In this document: piece by piece, positions 1 through 8,318 of the stretch | Position numbering within the stretch: the first letter of the stretch is position 1 | Layout of the letters: each line of letters opens with the position of its first letter | NCBI RefSeq assembly: GCF_006937785.1 | Contig: NZ_SJEE01000035.1 | Span: 1-55,633 of the forward strand | Direction: 5' to 3' | DNA length: 55,633 bases | Origin: Pseudanabaena sp. UWO311 | GTDB lineage: Bacteria; Cyanobacteriota; Cyanobacteriia; Pseudanabaenales; Pseudanabaenaceae | Made by a program: the position numbers and the translations under genes | Notes under the pieces: model-generated | The model's input: the letters and a program-made list of their open reading frames with translations, nothing else | What the model was told of the DNA's origin: nothing | Database searches by the model: none

Positions 1-156
1 GATGGAAACTTCTTGTGGATTACACAATTTCAGGGTTACGATGAGACATGGGAAGGTTGCTTAACTTGAGCATCTCAATTGGGAAAAAGGCTTAGGGCTT
101 ATCTCCTCTTTATTTCCGATGAAGTCTAGTTAGTTGCGAAAGGGAAAACAGCAACA

Positions 157-960
157 ATGACCACTATTGGGCAATCTGATATCGCGGATACTAAAATCCG
201 TGTCTCAAAGAAAATAGAAGAACAGCAAAAAATTGCTGATTGTCTTACTTCGATCGCCGATCGCCTCACCTTAGAAACCCAAAAACTCGACACCCTCAAA
301 GCCCACAAAAAAGGGCTAATGCAGCAGCTTTTTCCCACAGAAGGCGAAACCCTGCCAAAATTGCGATTCCCTGAGTATACTGGTGATTGGTTTCATGATG
401 TTTTAAGTCATCACATAAAACTTATTTCAGGAATGCACCTTGCTCCAGATGAATATGATAATTCTGAAGCTGAGGACAAAATTCCATATTTTACTGGACC
501 CTCGGACTTTACCAATAATATGAGCGAAGTTTTTAAGTGGACATCAAGGAACAACAAGAACTTTGCTGTCAGAGGAGATACACTTTTAACGGTTAAGGGA
601 AGTGGTGTTGGTCAGTTAATGTTCTTAGAGCTTGATGAAGTAGCTATGGGGAGACAGTTAATGGCTGTTTCTGCTACTCCAGATACTGGGAAATTCATTT
701 TTTATTGTCTTGCTATGAGGAAACAATATTTTGAAGCTCTTGGAAGTGGAAATATGATTCCTGGGATTGCGAGAACAGATATTCTAAGCACAAAAATATC
801 TTTCCCAAAAAGCAATAAAGAACAGAAAAAAATTGCTGATTGTCTATCTTCTATTGATGAAGCGATCGCCGCGCAAAGTAAAGCGATAGAACTGCTGAAA
901 TTGCATAAAAAAGGACTAATGCAGCAGCTATTCCCATCCGTTGAGGAGGTAAGAGAATGA
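157..960 (+). CDS. hsdS: HsdS, type I restriction-modification specificity subunit, N-terminally degraded
   Basis: HsdS recognises the DNA target and bridges the two HsdM subunits. The 267 residues contain two copies of the conserved spacer helix of HsdS: one near residues 21-60 (EQQKIADCLTSI ... HKKGLMQQLFP) and one near 221-260 (EQKKIADCLSSI ... HKKGLMQQLFP). A complete second target-recognition domain lies between them. Family members are about 400-450 residues, so the first recognition domain is almost wholly missing. The same frame upstream reads on as family-like sequence (VAKGKTATMTTIGQSDI) but is cut by a stop at 127-129, so the listed ATG is probably an internal methionine of a broken gene. 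It overlaps the next gene by four bases (ATGA), as in an operon. A half-HsdS could still dimerise; decay is the simpler reading. Confidence 0.8.
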   Translation: MTTIGQSDIADTKIRVSKKIEEQQKIADCLTSIADRLTLETQKLDTLKAHKKGLMQQLFPTEGETLPKLRFPEYTGDWFHDVLSHHIKLISGMHLAPDEYDNSEAEDKIPYFTGPSDFTNNMSEVFKWTSRNNKNFAVRGDTLLTVKGSGVGQLMFLELDEVAMGRQLMAVSATPDTGKFIFYCLAMRKQYFEALGSGNMIPGIARTDILSTKISFPKSNKEQKKIADCLSSIDEAIAAQSKAIELLKLHKKGLMQQLFPSVEEVRE

Positions 961-1952
961 GCAACTTGACCGCATTTCACGCAGACATTAAATGCATCCT
1001 CGAACAGGCACGGAGCAAAGCGCGATCATCGGTGAATGCCGCAATGGTAGAAGCCTATTGGCTGATCGGTCAACGGATTGTTGAAGAAGAGCAATTGGGG
1101 CAGCACAAAGCCCAATATGGCTCACGGCTAATTGAAGACCTATCAACAGCACTAACGGCTGATTTTGGAAAAGGCTTTTCTTATGCCAACCTTTGCAATT
1201 GCCGCCAATTTTACTTGACTTTCCCCGATCAAGCGATTCTCTACACAGTGTGTAGAGATTTGAGTTGGAGCCACCTGCGTTTAATTATGCGCGTTGATTC
1301 GCCCCAAGCGATCGAATACTATTGCCTCGAATCCAGAGAGCAAAACTGGACAGTACGCCAACTAGAACGCAATATCAAAAGCCAGAGTTTTCAGCGTCTG
1401 CTTTCCACCCAAGCCAACGAAACCGAAACGACTGGCACAGCCAAGCATCTAGAATTTATCAAAGATCCATATGTACTAGAGTTTTTGCAACTACCAGAAG
1501 TGGGACAACTAAAAGAAAGCCGACTGGAGCAGGCGATTATTAACGAATTGCAAAAATTCCTGCTGGAACTGGGTAAAGGCTTTTCGTTTGTCGCCCGACA
1601 AATGCGAATCAGCACCGAAACCAGCCACTTTTTTATTGACCTAGTTTTTTATAATTACCTACTCAAGTGTTTTGTCATCATCGATCTAAAAACAGGCAAA
1701 CTCAGTCATCAAGACATCGGACAAATGGATATGTATGTGCGGATGTTTGACGACCTCAAGCGCGGCGAAGACGATAACCCCACCATTGGCATTATTCTTT
1801 GCGACAGCAAGGACGAAACCATTGTCAAATATTCGGTTATCAAAGAAAGCCAACAACTCTTTGCCTCTAAATATCAGCACATATTGCCGACCGAAGAGGA
1901 ATTAATAGCCGAGATTGAGCGAGAAAAGCGTCTGATCGAGGGTATGCAGTGA
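957..1952 (+). CDS. YhcG-family PD-(D/E)XK nuclease (DUF1016)
   Basis: This 331-residue protein has the DUF1016 layout: an N-terminal all-helical DUF1016_N region (about residues 10-150, with YWLIGQRIVEEEQ and LSWSHLRLI) and a C-terminal PD-(D/E)XK nuclease domain (about 170-320). The nuclease core is visible as FFIDLVFYN followed by FVIIDLKTGK, which supplies the acidic residue and the D-x-K pair. Members are often carried inside type I restriction-modification clusters, as here between hsdS and hsdM, but their exact role there is not settled; DNA cleavage or repair is inferred from the fold. The start codon overlaps the hsdS stop and hsdM follows after 37 bases, so the three are probably cotranscribed. 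The ORF is intact and of normal length. Confidence 0.88.
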   Translation: MSNLTAFHADIKCILEQARSKARSSVNAAMVEAYWLIGQRIVEEEQLGQHKAQYGSRLIEDLSTALTADFGKGFSYANLCNCRQFYLTFPDQAILYTVCRDLSWSHLRLIMRVDSPQAIEYYCLESREQNWTVRQLERNIKSQSFQRLLSTQANETETTGTAKHLEFIKDPYVLEFLQLPEVGQLKESRLEQAIINELQKFLLELGKGFSFVARQMRISTETSHFFIDLVFYNYLLKCFVIIDLKTGKLSHQDIGQMDMYVRMFDDLKRGEDDNPTIGIILCDSKDETIVKYSVIKESQQLFASKYQHILPTEEELIAEIEREKRLIEGMQ

Positions 1953-1989
1953 TGAACGCTCATTTTGACTTAAAAAAAGGAAAACGATC

Positions 1990-3669
1990 TTGACCGAACA
2001 AAATCAAAAACAACTAGGCACAACCCTTTGGGCGATCGCCGACCAACTGCGCGGCGCGATGGACGCGGACGATTTCCGCGACTATATGCTGGTATTCATA
2101 TTCCTGCGTTATCTTTCCGACAACTACGAAACCGCCGCCCAAAAAGAACTAGGGTCAGACTATCCAATAAAGACCACCCCTGCCCCTCCAGAGGAGGGGA
2201 ATAAGCAGAAAAATTCCCCTCCTCTGGAGGGGTGGCAGGCAAAGCCTGACGGGGTGGTCTCTACGCCGCTTCAAGTTTGGTATGATCAAAATCCAGACGA
2301 CATTGCCGAATTTGAAAAACAGATGCGCCGCAAAGTGCATTATGTGATCCAACCGCAACACCTCTGGGGAAGCATTGCGGAAATGGCACGCACCCAGAAT
2401 GATGAACTACTGAGAACCCTTAACGATGGCTTCAAATACATCGAAACTGAATCCTTTGAAAGCACCTTTCAAGGGCTATTCTCAGAAATTAACCTAGACT
2501 CCGAAAAACTCGGCAAAAAGTACAGCGATCGCAATGCCAAACTCTGTACCATCATCAAAGCGATCGCCAAAGGGCTAGAGGATTTTTCTACCGACAGTGA
2601 CACCCTCGGTGATGCCTATGAATACCTAATCGGACAGTTTGCCTCAGGCTCAGGCAAAAAAGCAGGCGAATTTTATACACCTCAACAAATTTCTAGCATC
2701 CTGTCAGCGATCGTCACCCTCGACAGCCAAGACCCCACCACAGGCAAAAAGAAACGTCTCGACAGCGTGCTTGACTTTGCCTGTGGCTCTGGCTCACTAC
2801 TTCTCAACGTGCGCCACCAGCTTGGACTCCAAGGCATCAGCAAAATCTACGGGCAAGAAAAAAACATCACCACCTACAACCTAGCGCGGATGAATATGCT
2901 GCTGCATGGAGTCAAAGATTCCGAATTCGAGATTTTTCATGGCGACACACTGCCCAACGATTGGGAGATGCTAAAAGAATCCAACCCCGCCAAAAAGCCA
3001 GCCTTTGATGCCGTAGTCGCTAACCCACCCTTTAGCTACCGATGGGAACCGACCGAAGCATTGGGTTCTGATGTACGCTTCAAAAATTACGGACTAGCCC
3101 CAAAATCCGCCGCCGACTTTGCCTTTTTACTGCACGGATTTCATTACCTCAAACAAGAAGGCACAATGGCGATCGTGCTACCCCACGGCGTACTGTTCCG
3201 AGGCGGTGCAGAAGAAAAGATTCGCACCAAACTGCTCAAAGATGGCAACATCGACACCGTAATCGGTTTACCCGCAAACCTGTTCTATTCCACAGGCATC
3301 CCAGTATGCATTCTGGTGCTAAAAAAATGCAAAAAGTCTGATGATGTGCTGTTCATCAACGCCAGCGAACACTTTGAGAAGGGCAAGCGCCAAAATCGCC
3401 TACTACCAGAGCATATCGACAAGATTATCGATACCTACCAATTCCGCCGATCAGAGGAGCGTTATTCTCGAATTGTAGACATGGAAGAGATTGAATCCAA
3501 TGGCTACAATCTAAATATTTCTCGCTATATCAGCACCGCCATAACTGAGGAGGAAGTCGATCTAGCTGTGGTGAATTCCACTTTGGTCGAAGTGAAGGAG
3601 AAAATTGATGAGTCAATAAATAGGCATAACGAGTTTCTCAAAGAGCTTGGTTTACCACCTTTACCCTGA
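1990..3669 (+). CDS. hsdM: HsdM, type I restriction-modification N6-adenine methyltransferase subunit
   Basis: HsdM transfers a methyl group from SAM to adenine at the site chosen by HsdS. The 559-residue ORF begins at a TTG behind an AAAAAAGG stretch. An N-terminal HsdM_N helical domain (LWAIADQLRGAMDADDFRDYML) is followed by the catalytic domain. This has GEFYTPQQI, the SAM-binding motif DFACGSGS near residue 262, and the catalytic NPPF near residue 345. The protein is longer than usual because residues about 61-90 are encoded by a 90-bp palindromic repeat inserted in frame (see the repeat at 2171). Removing it restores a normal junction between SDYPIK and TPLQVWYDQN. No hsdR lies downstream in this window; it may be upstream, outside the window, or absent. 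Confidence 0.95.
   Translation: MTEQNQKQLGTTLWAIADQLRGAMDADDFRDYMLVFIFLRYLSDNYETAAQKELGSDYPIKTTPAPPEEGNKQKNSPPLEGWQAKPDGVVSTPLQVWYDQNPDDIAEFEKQMRRKVHYVIQPQHLWGSIAEMARTQNDELLRTLNDGFKYIETESFESTFQGLFSEINLDSEKLGKKYSDRNAKLCTIIKAIAKGLEDFSTDSDTLGDAYEYLIGQFASGSGKKAGEFYTPQQISSILSAIVTLDSQDPTTGKKKRLDSVLDFACGSGSLLLNVRHQLGLQGISKIYGQEKNITTYNLARMNMLLHGVKDSEFEIFHGDTLPNDWEMLKESNPAKKPAFDAVVANPPFSYRWEPTEALGSDVRFKNYGLAPKSAADFAFLLHGFHYLKQEGTMAIVLPHGVLFRGGAEEKIRTKLLKDGNIDTVIGLPANLFYSTGIPVCILVLKKCKKSDDVLFINASEHFEKGKRQNRLLPEHIDKIIDTYQFRRSEERYSRIVDMEEIESNGYNLNISRYISTAITEEEVDLAVVNSTLVEVKEKIDESINRHNEFLKELGLPPLP
2171..2260. repeat. 90-bp palindromic repeat inserted in frame in hsdM
   Basis: The element starts AGACCACCCCTGCCCC and ends in the inverse GGGGTGGTCT. 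Its left arm (2172-2200) pairs with parts of the right arm (2215-2259), including CCCCTCC...GGAGGGG. It is exactly 30 codons long with no stop in the hsdM frame, so it adds Pro/Glu/Gly-rich residues rather than breaking the gene. Similar CCACCCC palindromes are common in cyanobacterial spacers (general knowledge, not searched here). Confidence 0.8.
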
Positions 3670-3922
3670 TTGGAGTCACGCAAGAAAAAGAATAATCGTA
3701 TTCTAAGGAGCAAGTATTTTTGACTAAGCAATACCCTCAAAATATCTCGCAATTACTGTAAGTTCTGAGTCGATGCTGCAAAAAGTTGACTATTACGAAG
3801 TTGGTGCATTGAGTCCACACAATAAAACCTCTTAAGAAAAGATGTCGCTTTGCTCATTGAAAGACTAAGCGAAGTAGTTAAGAATGATTCAAGACTCAAA
3901 GATTTATTCAAATAAAAAACCC

Positions 3923-4243
3923 ATGACACAACCACCACTCCCCCAACCCCAAAGCGATCGCACCCCAATCACCTTCGAGCAATACGAAGCATACACACCC
4001 GAAAAACTAGAGCTATGGGATGGCTTCTATGACTACGGCGACCCAGAGGACTTCAAAGGCTTTTACCTTGCAGTATTAACAAACATGGGACTACGCGCCG
4101 CCGTTAGCCATGTCCCGATCGCCCAATGGTTAGCCGCCATCCAAGAGGTAGCTTTACAAAATCCCAAGCTTGACGATGCTTTGCGCGATCGCTTAGTTCG
4201 AGCGATGGCTGAGTTGAATGCGATCATGGAGTGTTTGGATTAG
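3923..4243 (+). CDS. Conserved hypothetical small acidic protein
   Basis: The protein is about 106 residues from the ATG at 3923 (MTQPPLPQPQSDRTPITFEQ); an upstream in-frame ATG at 3884 adds 13 poorly coding residues and is less likely. The segment ITFEQYEAYTPEKLELWDGF resembles the first strand region of Uma2-type cyanobacterial proteins, but the catalytic PD-(D/E)XK part is not present. The C-terminus is helical (LRDRLVRAMAELNAIM). No signal peptide or membrane segment is seen. I do not recognise a function. The 250 bases before it carry only short decayed open frames after hsdM. Confidence 0.6.
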   Translation: MTQPPLPQPQSDRTPITFEQYEAYTPEKLELWDGFYDYGDPEDFKGFYLAVLTNMGLRAAVSHVPIAQWLAAIQEVALQNPKLDDALRDRLVRAMAELNAIMECLD

Positions 4244-4280
4244 TGGCGATTTGTTCTATTAGAAAAATAATCCCTACCAG

Positions 4281-4865
4281 CTAACAACCCGCATCACCAA
4301 ATACTTCTAGTTGCTGAAAACTACCGTTTACTTTAATCAGCATCACACCTGTATCGATATCAAGAGATTCAATTTCGCCAGCCGCTCCTTGTACTACAGC
4401 GACTCTAACTTCCATTGCTTGATCTTCACTAACAAAGGTTTGGAAATTTTTTTGACCGTAGAAATCGTTACCCGTTGCTTCAACCAGCCTAAATTTCGTC
4501 ATTTTGCCATTGATTTTCATCAACATTGAGTTAGGGGCAATGCCATTAAAAAATACAAAATTGCGAGTTCCTTTGGCAGATTTTTTTTGCAAGCTCATGC
4601 CACAACCGCCACTATGAGCAGCAAACAGTTCATCAATGGTGAAGGAATCAACCCGTCTAAAGTTTGATGCAATTATCTGCTCTGGTTGATTGATAGGACT
4701 GCGCTGAATTTCTGCCTTGGTGATGGCTTCTGACTTAGTAGTGATAACTGGAGAGATTACAGGCGTGCTTGCAGTGCTAGCTTGATTCCCTTTATCGGCA
4801 TTGATCAAGGCACAGCCAAAGATTGCAACGGGAAGCAGAATTACCGAGAATATATTCTTTGCCAT
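4281..4865 (-). CDS. Putative secreted lipoprotein of unknown function
   Basis: This is a 194-residue protein. The N-terminus is a short signal peptide with a lipobox-like end (VAIFGC, cysteine near residue 18), so it is probably a lipoprotein anchored to a membrane facing the periplasm. A Ser/Thr-rich linker (residues about 25-60) precedes a globular domain with GGCGMSLQKK and a C-terminal cysteine. Its layout resembles small cyanobacterial periplasmic proteins, but I do not recognise the family. It is transcribed alone, divergent from the NERD relic at 4979. Confidence 0.65.
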   Translation of the reverse strand: MAKNIFSVILLPVAIFGCALINADKGNQASTASTPVISPVITTKSEAITKAEIQRSPINQPEQIIASNFRRVDSFTIDELFAAHSGGCGMSLQKKSAKGTRNFVFFNGIAPNSMLMKINGKMTKFRLVEATGNDFYGQKNFQTFVSEDQAMEVRVAVVQGAAGEIESLDIDTGVMLIKVNGSFQQLEVFGDAGC

Positions 4866-4978
4866 GTTTTTGTTATGTTTTTGCCATGTGTTACATACTA
4901 CATTCAGCAGATTAAATTGGAAGTGAAATGTTTTCTCAAAATAGCCGAAAAATCAAAATTTATGATGTATAGGAAGTA

Positions 4979-5841
4979 ATGCCCATGCCCTCTCTCATCC
5001 CATCCCTCAACAGTTGTGTAGCCCGAATGACATCAGGCGAAAAGCGCTTTGCGGTGAGATTAGAGCAGAAACTAGATGACGACTATCTAATCTGGTATGA
5101 CGTACCCATCGGCAAAAAGCAACTGCACCCCGATTTCATTGTGTTGCACCCATTGCGCGGCTTATTAGTCCTAGAGGTCAAAGACTGGAAAATCGACACC
5201 ATTCTCAACGTCACAAAATCCAACTGGACGATCTCCGATCGCAACACCAACGAACCCAAGCAAGTAAAAAAACCCTAGAACAAGCTCGAAACTATGTCCT
5301 TCATGCAGTGAAGCTCTTAGAACGAGATGCCGAGCTAGTCCATGCGATCGCAGCTCCCCATGCTGGTAAATGTATCGTTCCCTATGGCTATGGTGTGGTG
5401 TTTACCAATATCACAAGGGCAGTGTTTGATAAACAAGGCTTAGGCGATGCGATCGAGTCAAACTTGGTAATCTGCCAAGATGAGATGTATGACAGTGTTG
5501 ACCGAGGCGATTTTCAACAAAAACTTTGGGATATGTTTCCCTACCATTTTGATCGCACCCTAAGCCCGCACCAAGTCAATCGCATCCGTTGGCATATATT
5601 CCCAGATATCGCGATTCAGCCGTCTTTGTTGCCAGAGCCTGAAGAGGATGATGAAGTTGTGCCAGTGGCGATCGCACCTGACCTGATTAAAATCATGGAC
5701 TTGCAGCAGGAGCAACTAGCGCGAAGTCTACGCGGCGGACATCGGGTTATTCATGGTGTGGCGGGAAGTGGCAAGAGAAGGTTATCTAGTTTTACAGCAG
5801 AGACAAAACATATCTGCGATCGCATCTTAAACATAAAGTAA
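4979..5841 (+). pseudogene. NERD-domain / UvrD-type helicase remnant, frameshifted and truncated
   Basis: Two frames together encode one protein. Frame one (4979-5278, 99 residues) is a NERD nuclease-related domain with HPDFIVLHP and LLVLEVKDW. Frame two (from about 5272; annotated start near 5308) continues with LEQARNYVLHAVKLLERDAELV and reaches the helicase Walker A motif HRVIHGVAGSGK, then turns into unrelated sequence and stops at 5841. The intact family is normally 600 residues or more with a full SF1 helicase, so most of the helicase is gone. The shift needs -1 and falls in a run of seven A (about 5266-5272). The last 15 bases overlap the end of the opposite-strand DUF5615 gene, so the deletion that removed the helicase probably fused these two loci. 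Confidence 0.8.
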
Positions 5842-6171
5842 CTGATTGGCAATTTCGTCAGCAGTCATTGAGTCTAGTAAAATCATGACCCGATTAACAA
5901 TTTCATAGGGACTCTTTTGAGGAACTACGATAATTCCTGAATGGGTGAGATTGGCTTGCCCATACTGCAAGTGTAAATCTTCGTAATCAACTCGGTTATG
6001 GGTCAAAATGCAACGATCGTTAGTAGCAGCATAGGTTAGTTGCTCTTGATCGGATTTACCTAACATATCGCTCTTTTGAACTGTGACGGCATCAATACCA
6101 CGCGATCGCAATAGTGTGGCGACCATGTTATTCATATCTTCATCAAGATATAAGCTGGCGAATATTTTCAC
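5827..6171 (-). CDS. DUF5615 PIN-like toxin
   Basis: This 114-residue protein matches the Mut7-C/DUF5615 PIN-like family: FASLYLDEDMNNMVATLLRS at the N-terminus, an acidic YLDED motif, then TNDRCILTHNRVDYEDL in the middle. PIN folds use such aspartates to hold metal and cut RNA. It is the downstream partner of the DUF433 gene and overlaps it by four bases (6168-6171), the usual arrangement of this toxin-antitoxin-like pair. Ribonuclease activity is inferred from the fold and pairing. The gene's 3' end abuts the helicase relic on the other strand. Confidence 0.85.
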   Translation of the reverse strand: MKIFASLYLDEDMNNMVATLLRSRGIDAVTVQKSDMLGKSDQEQLTYAATNDRCILTHNRVDYEDLHLQYGQANLTHSGIIVVPQKSPYEIVNRVMILLDSMTADEIANQLLYV

Positions 6172-6470
6172 AGGTTTTGAATTGCGGCTTTTACGGCTGG
6201 ATGAATTAAATGCTCTGGGACACGATTGCGATCAATATATTCATTTATTTCTGCTTGATTATCTTGATAGAAGCTCAGAGCATCGAATACTTGTGCCAAT
6301 GTTAGCTGTGGCAAGCAGTTAGGAATTTCTTCAGGAGATGTGCCTAATCTCCACAAGCCAACGATCGCTCTAACAGAGGTATTTGTACCAATGATGATTG
6401 GTTCGCCTGTGGATTTGCGAGTTACATAACGAGATGTGGTGGTCGATCTTTGAGTTACAGCGAGTATCAT
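6168..6470 (-). CDS. DUF433 antitoxin-like protein
   Basis: This 100-residue protein has the DUF433 pattern: a segment EPIIIGTNTSVRAIVGLWRLG followed by the helix SPEEIPNCLPQLTLAQVFDALSFY, which form the small winged-helix-like fold used by these antitoxins to bind DNA or the partner. It precedes and overlaps the PIN-like toxin gene, so the two are translationally coupled. Autoregulation by the antitoxin is expected for the class but no operator was identified in the 40 bases upstream. Confidence 0.85.
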   Translation of the reverse strand: MILAVTQRSTTTSRYVTRKSTGEPIIIGTNTSVRAIVGLWRLGTSPEEIPNCLPQLTLAQVFDALSFYQDNQAEINEYIDRNRVPEHLIHPAVKAAIQNL

Positions 6471-6510
6471 AGCTATCTTTATACTTAGCTTTTAAATAAT
6501 TCTATCACTT

Positions 6511-6613
6511 ATACCAAATCAAGAAATGGCGTAGCCATTTCTTGATTTTAAAACCCTTACTGGGTCTGGTTTTTAATTCACAAAAGTGTTGTCACACTTT
6601 CGTGAATAGGTAT
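6511..6613. mobile_element. 103-bp MITE with ATACCAA/TTGGTAT-type ends (copy 1)
   Basis: Runs from ATACCAAATCAAGAAATGG to CACTTTCGTGAATAGGTAT. It contains a palindrome around GGCGTAGCC and a second hairpin near its right end. A copy of identical length lies at 37628-37730, and the same outer ends bound the IS630-type relic at 48709-49240. A TA dinucleotide sits at each outer end, as expected for IS630/Tc1-type insertion. Confidence 0.8.
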
Positions 6614-6657
6614 TACAATCTAACTGATGTTATGCGGAAGAAATTCCTGCGATCCTC

Positions 6658-6751
6658 ACGGTTGGGGGCTGACACGCACCGTCCACAGCCTCTACAGGTT
6701 ATAAAATTTTACAGGTAGGGGCATGCCCCCCTGCTTACCCTGTCAGGCTAG
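6658..6751. repeat. Dispersed GC-rich inverted repeat (GTAGGGGCATGCCCC type)
   Basis: The right part (6715-6751, GTAGGGGCATGCCCCCCTGC ...) is the reverse complement of 39032-39070, with only a few differences. The copy at 39032 is followed by a second inverted half, so both are members of one repeat family. This copy abuts the sulfatase-modifying-factor relic. Confidence 0.6.
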
Positions 6752-7012
6752 TGGCATGAGATTTATCATCTGCGTTCCATTCCCACCTTCCATTTTGGCG
6801 AAACAATTACTACCGATTACGTCAACTACGATGGAAACCATCCCTATGGTGATGCACCGAAAGGGAAATATCGAGAAGAGACAACCGATGTCAGCAGTTT
6901 TAAGGCGGCGAATGCCTTTGGTTTATACGATATGTATGGAAATGTGTGGGAATGGTGTGCTGATGATTGGCACAATAGTTATAAAGGAGCGCCAAAAGCC
7001 GTCAGGCGATAG
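6752..7012 (+). pseudogene. Formylglycine-generating enzyme/SUMF1-type relic
   Basis: The frame opening after the stop at 6749 reads [16 protein letters not shown], then [20 protein letters not shown] and [10 protein letters not shown]. These are the core signature blocks of the FGE-sulfatase (SUMF1) domain. The fragment has no start codon, lacks the N-terminal part and stops at 7010-7012 before the final conserved block. It is therefore a remnant of a longer gene, probably one of the kinase-associated FGE proteins common in cyanobacteria. Confidence 0.85.
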
Positions 7013-7160
7013 AATTTTTTTATTCTGCCAAATTGGCTTTGAACTCTTTGGACGATCGCTAACAAGACTCAATATCGATGTAGCAAAGAACGTCGATCGC
7101 TTCTTTGGTCTATGCTATTGGCAACTTTCCCCTAGAACATCATGCGACTAATATGCGGCG

Positions 7161-7241
7161 ATGACTAGAGCTACTGAGTATTTAGAGTTGAGTTGCGATC
7201 GGGATTCGGTGTTTGTGAAGAGATTGGAGAGGGTGCTTTAG
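7161..7241 (+). repeat. Coding-like relic repeat, copy 1
   Basis: A 26-codon frame starting at ATG 7161 reads EYLELSCDRDSVFVKRLERV. Near-identical text recurs at 8035-8115 and a decayed form at 11202-11261, all on the + strand. Flanking DNA is also shared: TTTCCCCTAGAAC-type sequence before and GTTACAAACTGCGATC-type sequence after. It looks like a dispersed repeat derived from the end of some gene; I do not recognise the parent. Confidence 0.5.
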
Positions 7242-7315
7242 TGGTGCGATCGGTAGGTGTTACAAACTGCGATCAATCAGTTACGGTAAAATACAGAAAC
7301 TATCTATCAAGAATT

Positions 7316-7894
7316 ATGCTCCAGAGTATTGTGGCGATCGCTAGTGTGATGATGATGTCCGCAAATACTAGTTTTCAATCTGTTGCCCAATCTCCTGTCA
7401 ATGATGAATGGGATGCTCTCAAAGGCTCAGGCAAAGTCTTACTAATGCGCCATGCGCTTGCACCAGGCACGGGTGATCCCAGTGGATTTCAACTGGAAGA
7501 CTGTAACACTCAGCGCAATTTGTCAGAAACAGGACGAGAGCAAGCCCTCCAAGCAGGGAATGAATTTCGGCGGCGGCAGATTCCTATTAAACAGGTTTTA
7601 TCTAGTCAATGGTGTCGTTGTTTAGAAACTGCCAAGCTTTTGAATTTAGGAGAAGTGAAGCCAGTACCTTCTCTCAATTCCTTTTTTAGCGATCGCAGTA
7701 CAGAGGATATCCAAACCGCTCAAACCCGCCGACTGATCGCAGAACATCGCCAACAGGATGGTGTCGTGGTTATGGTGACGCATCAGGTAAATATTACAGC
7801 TTTAACGGGTATTGTGCCGCGATCGGGGGCTGCTGTGGTGGTACAAGCTAACGCCGAAGGCGAAGTAATTGTAATTGGTGAACTAGATCCTTAG
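7316..7894 (+). CDS. Secreted histidine phosphatase family protein
   Basis: A branch 2-like histidine phosphatase of about 192 residues from the ATG at 7316. The longer frame from 7193 runs through repeat DNA and is unlikely to be translated. A signal peptide (MLQSIVAIASVMMM ... SVAQS) is followed by the catalytic RH motif LLMRHALAPG (Arg45, His46, phosphohistidine), the conserved arginine in SSQWCRCLETA, and the second histidine in MVTHQVNITA. All catalytic positions are present, so a periplasmic phosphomonoesterase is likely; the substrate is unknown. It stands alone between relic repeats. Confidence 0.88.
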   Translation: MLQSIVAIASVMMMSANTSFQSVAQSPVNDEWDALKGSGKVLLMRHALAPGTGDPSGFQLEDCNTQRNLSETGREQALQAGNEFRRRQIPIKQVLSSQWCRCLETAKLLNLGEVKPVPSLNSFFSDRSTEDIQTAQTRRLIAEHRQQDGVVVMVTHQVNITALTGIVPRSGAAVVVQANAEGEVIVIGELDP

Positions 7895-8034
7895 AAGAGA
7901 TGTCGAATGCTAAATAGACTATCTCTACAGTACAAACTCCGATCGCCCCTAATCCCAGTCCCACATGCGCTGTAATCATGGCAATTTTCCACTAGAACCC
8001 TCTGAGATTGATTCAAAATCAAGTCTTTTAGGCG

Positions 8035-8115
8035 ATGACGGCTAACGAGTATTTAGAATTATCCTGCGATCGGGATTCTGTGTTTGTGAGGAGATTGGAG
8101 AAGATTATCTTCTAA
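8035..8115 (+). repeat. Coding-like relic repeat, copy 2
   Basis: A 26-codon frame reads EYLELSCDRDSVFVRRLEKI, differing from the copy at 7161 by a few conservative changes. The preceding 55 bases contain the shared GGCAATTTTCCACTAGAAC block. Codon-level conservation between copies suggests common origin from a coding sequence, although neither copy looks like a functional gene. Confidence 0.5.
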
Positions 8116-8144
8116 CAAAGCCAACGTTGGCAATAATTTACGTC

Positions 8145-8318
8145 CTACCTTTTTCCACCGCCTAGAGAGTTAGCAGAACCACTAGAACCACTAGGAGCAC
8201 CACCTAGAGAGTTAGCAGATTGAGGATTATCTGCCCAACTACTATCACAAATTGCCAGTTGTGAAACTAAGAGAAATAAAACTGGAAATATACAAATGTA
8301 GGCAAAATGCTTGTTCAT
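8145..8318 (-). CDS. Small secreted Gly/Ser-rich peptide (57 residues)
   Basis: The frame starts at ATG 8318 behind a plausible AGAGAGG ribosome site. It encodes an N-terminal hydrophobic signal (HFAYICIFPVLFLLVSQLA, cleavage probably near SWA-D). The mature peptide is only about 28 residues and has two copies of SANSLGG separated by APSGSSG. It lies on the same strand and 212 bases downstream of the secreted TPR-CHAT protease gene. Its function is unknown; it may be a substrate, a surface peptide or an unrelated small protein. Confidence 0.55.
   Translation of the reverse strand: MNKHFAYICIFPVLFLLVSQLAICDSSWADNPQSANSLGGAPSGSSGSANSLGGGKR

Noticed and set aside
3670-3922. Short open frames after hsdM, including one reading DVALLIERLSEVVKNDSRLK
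   Set aside because: It has no start codon and is preceded by stops; it may be a remnant of a gene tail but is too short to assign.
1-6500. hsdR gene to complete the type I system
   Set aside because: No DEAH-type restriction translocase is present; the helicase-like relic at 5308 is a NERD/UvrD type and not HsdR.
6723-7151. 142-residue frame overlapping the FGE relic
   Set aside because: It is a different frame over the relic; the FGE signature blocks are only in the frame 6752-7012.
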